This document shows, piece after piece, positions 6,509-9,020 of a stretch of 9,020 nucleotides of DNA. A program made the translations under genes and the position numbers. This DNA is from an uncultured Legionella sp. (lineage in GTDB: Bacteria > Pseudomonadota > Gammaproteobacteria > Legionellales > Legionellaceae), in NCBI GenBank assembly GCA_903885895.1, contig CAISKC010000298.1:1-9020 (forward strand). The letters are read 5' to 3'. The first letter of the stretch is position 1, and the number at the start of each line of letters is the position of its first letter. Under the pieces are notes generated by a model. That model was not told where the DNA came from. It did no database searches and saw only the letters and a list, made by a program, of their open reading frames with translations.

Positions 6509-6856
6509 ATGCCTACAAAAATTGAAAAACAAATTGTCATTGAATGGCTGGTTGAGCAGTTTCCCAAAGCTTTTTTTCATAAACCACAGCTGGTGCAGCC
6601 CCTAAAACTCGGTATTCTCGAAGATATCATCGATGTGTATGAACGCCTCGATTCCCCCCCTTGCAGCAAGAAACTCTTACGCGAGGCACTGACTTATTAC
6701 ACGGCGTCCAAAGCGTATTTATTAGCACAAAAACCAGAAGCAGAACGCATTGATCTCTTTGGCCAACCCAATGGCACAGTCAGTCCAGAGCAAGCTATTT
6801 ACTCACAAAAACGCTATCAAGAACGTTATGCCACAGAGCGCGCAACAAGCAAATAA
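6509..6856 (+). CDS. Minimal ProQ/FinO-domain RNA-binding protein
   Basis: This 115-residue protein is almost entirely a ProQ/FinO domain. QFPKAFF (17-23) is followed by PLKLGILEDI (31-40), LREALTYYTASKAYL (57-71) and RIDLFGQPNGTVSPEQA (80-96), all in family order. Such proteins bind structured RNA and transcript 3' ends and act as RNA chaperones with small RNAs or mRNAs. E. coli ProQ adds a linker and a C-terminal domain that are absent here, and only a short basic tail follows the domain. An in-frame ATG at 6467 would add MVSLCIWFYILSTT, a hydrophobic piece unlike the family, so 6509 is preferred, though neither start has a clear ribosome-binding site. The last 31 bases overlap the end of ubiG on the other strand. 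No convincing promoter was found. Whether it is the main ProQ of the organism or a specialised paralogue (as RocC is in Legionella competence) cannot be decided here. Confidence 0.85.
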   Translation: MPTKIEKQIVIEWLVEQFPKAFFHKPQLVQPLKLGILEDIIDVYERLDSPPCSKKLLREALTYYTASKAYLLAQKPEAERIDLFGQPNGTVSPEQAIYSQKRYQERYATERATSK

Positions 6857-7518
6857 TTGTCCGTGATAGCAGAAGTCAACGTAGCCGTCCTAGATATAGG
6901 ATGGTATACCAAACCAGTCAGATCCCATACTTCTAAGCCCGCCGCACGCACCATAGCGGCTAACTCACTGGGTTTGATAAAACGTTTATAATCATGCGTT
7001 TGTCTGGGCAATAATCCCAAAATATATTCGGCTGCGAGGATGACTTTGGCATAAGCCAGAGCGCTACGATTTATCGTCGACAAAAACAAATAACCACCCG
7101 GAGCAAGCAAGCCTGCCGCCTCATTAATAATCATTTGGGGTGTCGCGACATGCTCCAACATTTCTAAACAAGTGATGATAGGAAACGGTTCTGCAGTGAA
7201 CGTTTCTATAGGTTGACACAGATACTCAATACTAAGTTGCGCGCTTTCTGCATGCGCCGTAGCCGCTGCGATGGCATCTGGCTCAACATCTAAACCTGTC
7301 ACCAATCCACCGCTTTTGGCCATCCCTTCACATAAAATACCACCACCACAACCAATATCTAATATACGTTGGTCTTTTAAACCAATAAAACGCTCAATAT
7401 AAGCCAAACGTGTAGGATTAATATCATGTAAAGTGCGAAAAGCACCATCTAGACGCCACCATTGCGTCGCCTGACGCGCAAATTTCGCTACTTCTTCTGG
7501 ATCAACAGTTGTTTGCAT
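6826..7518 (-). CDS. ubiG: Ubiquinone biosynthesis O-methyltransferase UbiG
   Basis: UbiG performs both SAM-dependent O-methylations of ubiquinone synthesis (the polyprenyl dihydroxyphenyl and demethylubiquinol steps) in the cytoplasm at the membrane surface. The 230-residue product carries the family features in order: EEVAKFARQATQWW (8-21), FRTLHDINPTRL (27-38), SAM-binding ILDIGCGGG (52-60), acidic GLDVEP (75-80), TCLEMLEHV (116-124), STINRS (147-152) and AEYILGLLPRQTHDYKRF (163-180). Length is close to E. coli UbiG (240). The start at 7518 matches the family N-terminus; an ATG at 7560 would add a hydrophobic MWLLFFNHLIYWLA that does not belong. The ATG lies 17 bases inside the end of the upstream UDG-like gene with only a weak ribosome-binding site, pointing to translational coupling in a two-gene operon. 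The 3' end overlaps the convergent ProQ/FinO gene by 31 bases. Confidence 0.95.
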   Translation of the reverse strand: MQTTVDPEEVAKFARQATQWWRLDGAFRTLHDINPTRLAYIERFIGLKDQRILDIGCGGGILCEGMAKSGGLVTGLDVEPDAIAAATAHAESAQLSIEYLCQPIETFTAEPFPIITCLEMLEHVATPQMIINEAAGLLAPGGYLFLSTINRSALAYAKVILAAEYILGLLPRQTHDYKRFIKPSELAAMVRAAGLEVWDLTGLVYHPISRTATLTSAITDNYLLVARSVA

Positions 7519-8254
7519 CGCAAGCCAATAAATTAAATGGTTGAAAAAAAGCAACCACATCCGGATTACGAATAAAACTAATCTGGTAGGGATGCTCAGC
7601 TAAAAAACAAGTAAATAAGTCACGTTCTGCTATTTGTTGTGCGATATTACCTAATAAAATCAAATGAATATTCTGGGCAGTATGATTCAGATACTGCAAA
7701 ACGCTCGCCATAAATGGCCGCCAATGTTTCGCATGATAACGAACCCGTTTGGGCTCAAAAACTAACGATGCATTGAGCAATAAAAATCCGTGCCGCAACA
7801 ATCCTTGAAAAAGCTCCGCCAAGGTTTGTATATAAGGCGTTTTATCCAAATTTGCAATGGCTGTTTGTGAAAAATCAGCTTGCAAATCACCCCGTGCATA
7901 CAATAGCATTTTCAATAAATTACGCAAGGAGGTTGCGCGATTCACGGCTTTACTCAATCCAGTCTCAGTCCACAAATCTCCTACTGCGGCATCCCAAAAT
8001 GCATACCCATTTGCAGATTGTTTTCTAGGATAAGGTGATTCGCCTAACAAAACATAACGGACTGCTGATAATGGCTGAGAAAATGCCATCAACATATTCG
8101 GACACCCTGGTAACCACTGGATTGATTGATCCAAACCCAACAAATAATCGTGATCCATGGCCGCCAAAGCTTGTTCAATACAAGGATGCCAATCAGAGTG
8201 AACCGCGGCCAATGCGGTCTGGAGAAACGCTGCTTTCAAATCCACCTCAAACAT
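7502..8254 (-). CDS. Divergent family-1-like uracil-DNA glycosylase with altered motif A
   Basis: This 250-residue protein follows the layout of family 1 uracil-DNA glycosylases, which remove uracil from DNA. LLGESPYP (69-76) stands where GQDPYH is expected, NGYAFWD (82-88) holds the uracil-stacking Phe86, LLLNASL (158-164) the uracil-reading Asn161, HLILLGN (197-203) a core strand, and HPYQIS (221-226) replaces HPSPLS with His221 kept. The water-activating Asp of motif A is Ser73, and Gln and His beside it are Glu and Pro. The pocket looks conserved while the classical catalytic Asp is missing; 'GE-P' is reminiscent of family 4 motif A. It may be a weak or different glycosylase, or non-catalytic. 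An ATG at 8281 would add nine residues (259 total) but overlaps the likely -10 box, so 8254 is preferred; no clear ribosome-binding site precedes either. It is the first gene of an operon with ubiG. Confidence 0.75.
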   Translation of the reverse strand: MFEVDLKAAFLQTALAAVHSDWHPCIEQALAAMDHDYLLGLDQSIQWLPGCPNMLMAFSQPLSAVRYVLLGESPYPRKQSANGYAFWDAAVGDLWTETGLSKAVNRATSLRNLLKMLLYARGDLQADFSQTAIANLDKTPYIQTLAELFQGLLRHGFLLLNASLVFEPKRVRYHAKHWRPFMASVLQYLNHTAQNIHLILLGNIAQQIAERDLFTCFLAEHPYQISFIRNPDVVAFFQPFNLLACDANNC

Positions 8255-8279
8255 GACAAAATCAGTATTTACTCGCCTC

Positions 8280-8307
8280 ATTATACTGCCATGAGTCTAT
8301 ATTTCAA
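8280..8307 (-). promoter_or_regulatory. Strong sigma-70-like promoter of the UDG-like/ubiG operon
   Basis: On the minus strand TTGAAA (8302-8307, 5 of 6 to consensus) is followed by 16 bases and a perfect TATAAT (8280-8285). Transcription would begin near 8273, so the ATG at 8281 would be outside the mRNA and the ATG at 8254 would be used. The -35 lies inside the first codons of the divergent gene starting at 8291. Confidence 0.6.
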
Positions 8308-9020
8308 AACCTTTGCTGGACATTCCATCTACAAATCCCCACACATGGAGATCCGACAAAATGGATGGTACCGCTGGCTCATGTTCCAAGATCGCACCCA
8401 CATTCAAACGGTGCTCCAGCGCCGCCATCCACATAAACCGGCCATGCCTTATCTTAACGCGCTTACTTTAGCCTTACGTACGCAACCTGGCCCCACTTGC
8501 TTATTAGGCTTAGGAGGCGGTGGCTTGCTCCACATGGCCGCCCCATACCTTCAACAACACCCTATCACTGCTGTCGAAATTAATGAGGAAGTCATTACCA
8601 TTGGCTACCAGTATTTTATGCTTGATACCCTTCGCGCCTTCACCATAGTACAACAAGATGCGCACACATTTATGACCGAAACCCAGCATTCATATCAACA
8701 TATTTTAATTGATCTCTATTCTGCTAGCGGTTTCCCAGAAACCTGTGCCCAACAAGATTTCTTTGAACTGTGTAAGCAGCGCTTGTGTCCAACTGGATTT
8801 TTAGCCATCAATTTAGTCCATATTCAGCAAGAATCACCTATTTTAGAACGAGTGAAAGCGGTGTTTGATAACGTAACGCTTTGTATTCCCGTCCCTTCTT
8901 CCACCAATATCATTGTTTTGGCTATGCAGTCTAAATCTGCGCTCATTTCATTCGTAACCAGCAATCCAACATTGACGGCCTTCATCTGGGATCCGATTTT
9001 TGGTTACATGGCTAAATTTA
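8291..9020 (+). CDS. Spermidine-synthase-like SAM-binding protein, partial (runs off window)
   Basis: An open frame of 243 codons starts at ATG 8291 and has no stop before the window edge. The layout is that of spermidine-synthase-like Rossmann proteins: a short beta N-terminal part (LYFKTFAGHSIYKSPHMEIRQ within 3-23), the nucleotide-binding loop LLGLGGGGLL (71-80), AVEIN with acidic Glu96, QQDAHTFM (121-128) with Asp123, then ILIDLYS (138-144) and QQDFFELCKQRLCPTGFLAINL (154-175). True aminopropyltransferases have a DSSDP-like catalytic segment where this protein has IDLYSASGFP, so polyamine synthesis is doubtful and a SAM-dependent methyltransferase-like or unknown role is more likely. No ribosome-binding site is clear; the next in-frame ATG (8345) is less likely because conserved-looking sequence lies before it. 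It is divergent from the UDG-like/ubiG operon, only 36 bases away. The C-terminus is not visible. Confidence 0.75.
   Translation, partial: MSLYFKTFAGHSIYKSPHMEIRQNGWYRWLMFQDRTHIQTVLQRRHPHKPAMPYLNALTLALRTQPGPTCLLGLGGGGLLHMAAPYLQQHPITAVEINEEVITIGYQYFMLDTLRAFTIVQQDAHTFMTETQHSYQHILIDLYSASGFPETCAQQDFFELCKQRLCPTGFLAINLVHIQQESPILERVKAVFDNVTLCIPVPSSTNIIVLAMQSKSALISFVTSNPTLTAFIWDPIFGYMAKF

Noticed and set aside
6654..6660. Run of seven C inside the ProQ/FinO gene as a phase-variation tract
   Set aside because: Seven bases is short for slippage and the frame is intact through it; there is no surface-protein context.
7519..7560. Longer UbiG start at 7560
   Set aside because: It adds a hydrophobic stretch absent from UbiG proteins and deepens the overlap with the upstream gene.
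8035..8256. 73-codon plus-strand open frame inside the UDG-like gene
   Set aside because: It is antisense to the conserved motif A region and has no ribosome-binding site or family resemblance.

Overview
The window looks like chromosomal DNA of a gammaproteobacterium. PutA and UbiG match their gammaproteobacterial relatives closely along their length. The remaining genes (a minimal ProQ/FinO protein, an exported YkuD-type enzyme, an exported GH18-like protein, an ankyrin protein) and the moderately AT-rich composition would fit the Legionellales (Legionella/Coxiella relatives). That placement is an inference from gene content, not a proven assignment. I see no rRNA, tRNA, CRISPR array, transposase, phage gene or plasmid function.

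Layout. Positions 1-262 hold no credible gene: a cluster of small hairpins (1-61) is followed by a 34-bp perfect palindrome (214-247) just past the end of putA. putA (minus, 3403-263) encodes bifunctional proline dehydrogenase / glutamate-semialdehyde dehydrogenase without the N-terminal DNA-binding domain of E. coli PutA. It is divergent from an exported L,D-transpeptidase-like protein (plus, 3604-4281) with a good extended -10 promoter. That gene converges on an exported GH18 chitinase-like protein (minus, 5488-4328) across a REP-like hairpin. The GH18 gene has a Fur-box-like 7-1-7 palindrome just before its start, and a second REP-like element separates it from an ankyrin-repeat protein (minus, GTG start at 6244).

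The right part holds a minimal ProQ/FinO RNA-binding protein (plus, 6509-6856). It overlaps tail-to-tail with ubiG (minus, 7518-6826), a ubiquinone-biosynthesis O-methyltransferase. ubiG overlaps, and is probably translationally coupled to, an upstream gene for a divergent family-1-like uracil-DNA glycosylase (minus, 8254-7502). From the same start region a spermidine-synthase-like protein runs rightwards off the window edge (plus, from 8291).

Functional links. PutA passes electrons from proline to the quinone pool and UbiG helps make ubiquinone, but nothing shows the two are co-regulated. The exported transpeptidase-like and GH18-like proteins both concern cell-envelope or extracellular polysaccharide. 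I do not see a multi-gene novel system. The most interesting signals are proteins that keep a family fold but have altered catalytic motifs: GH18 with DGFDIHIE, the UDG-like protein with GESPYP, and the aminopropyltransferase-like protein. Several intergenic palindromes also stand out.
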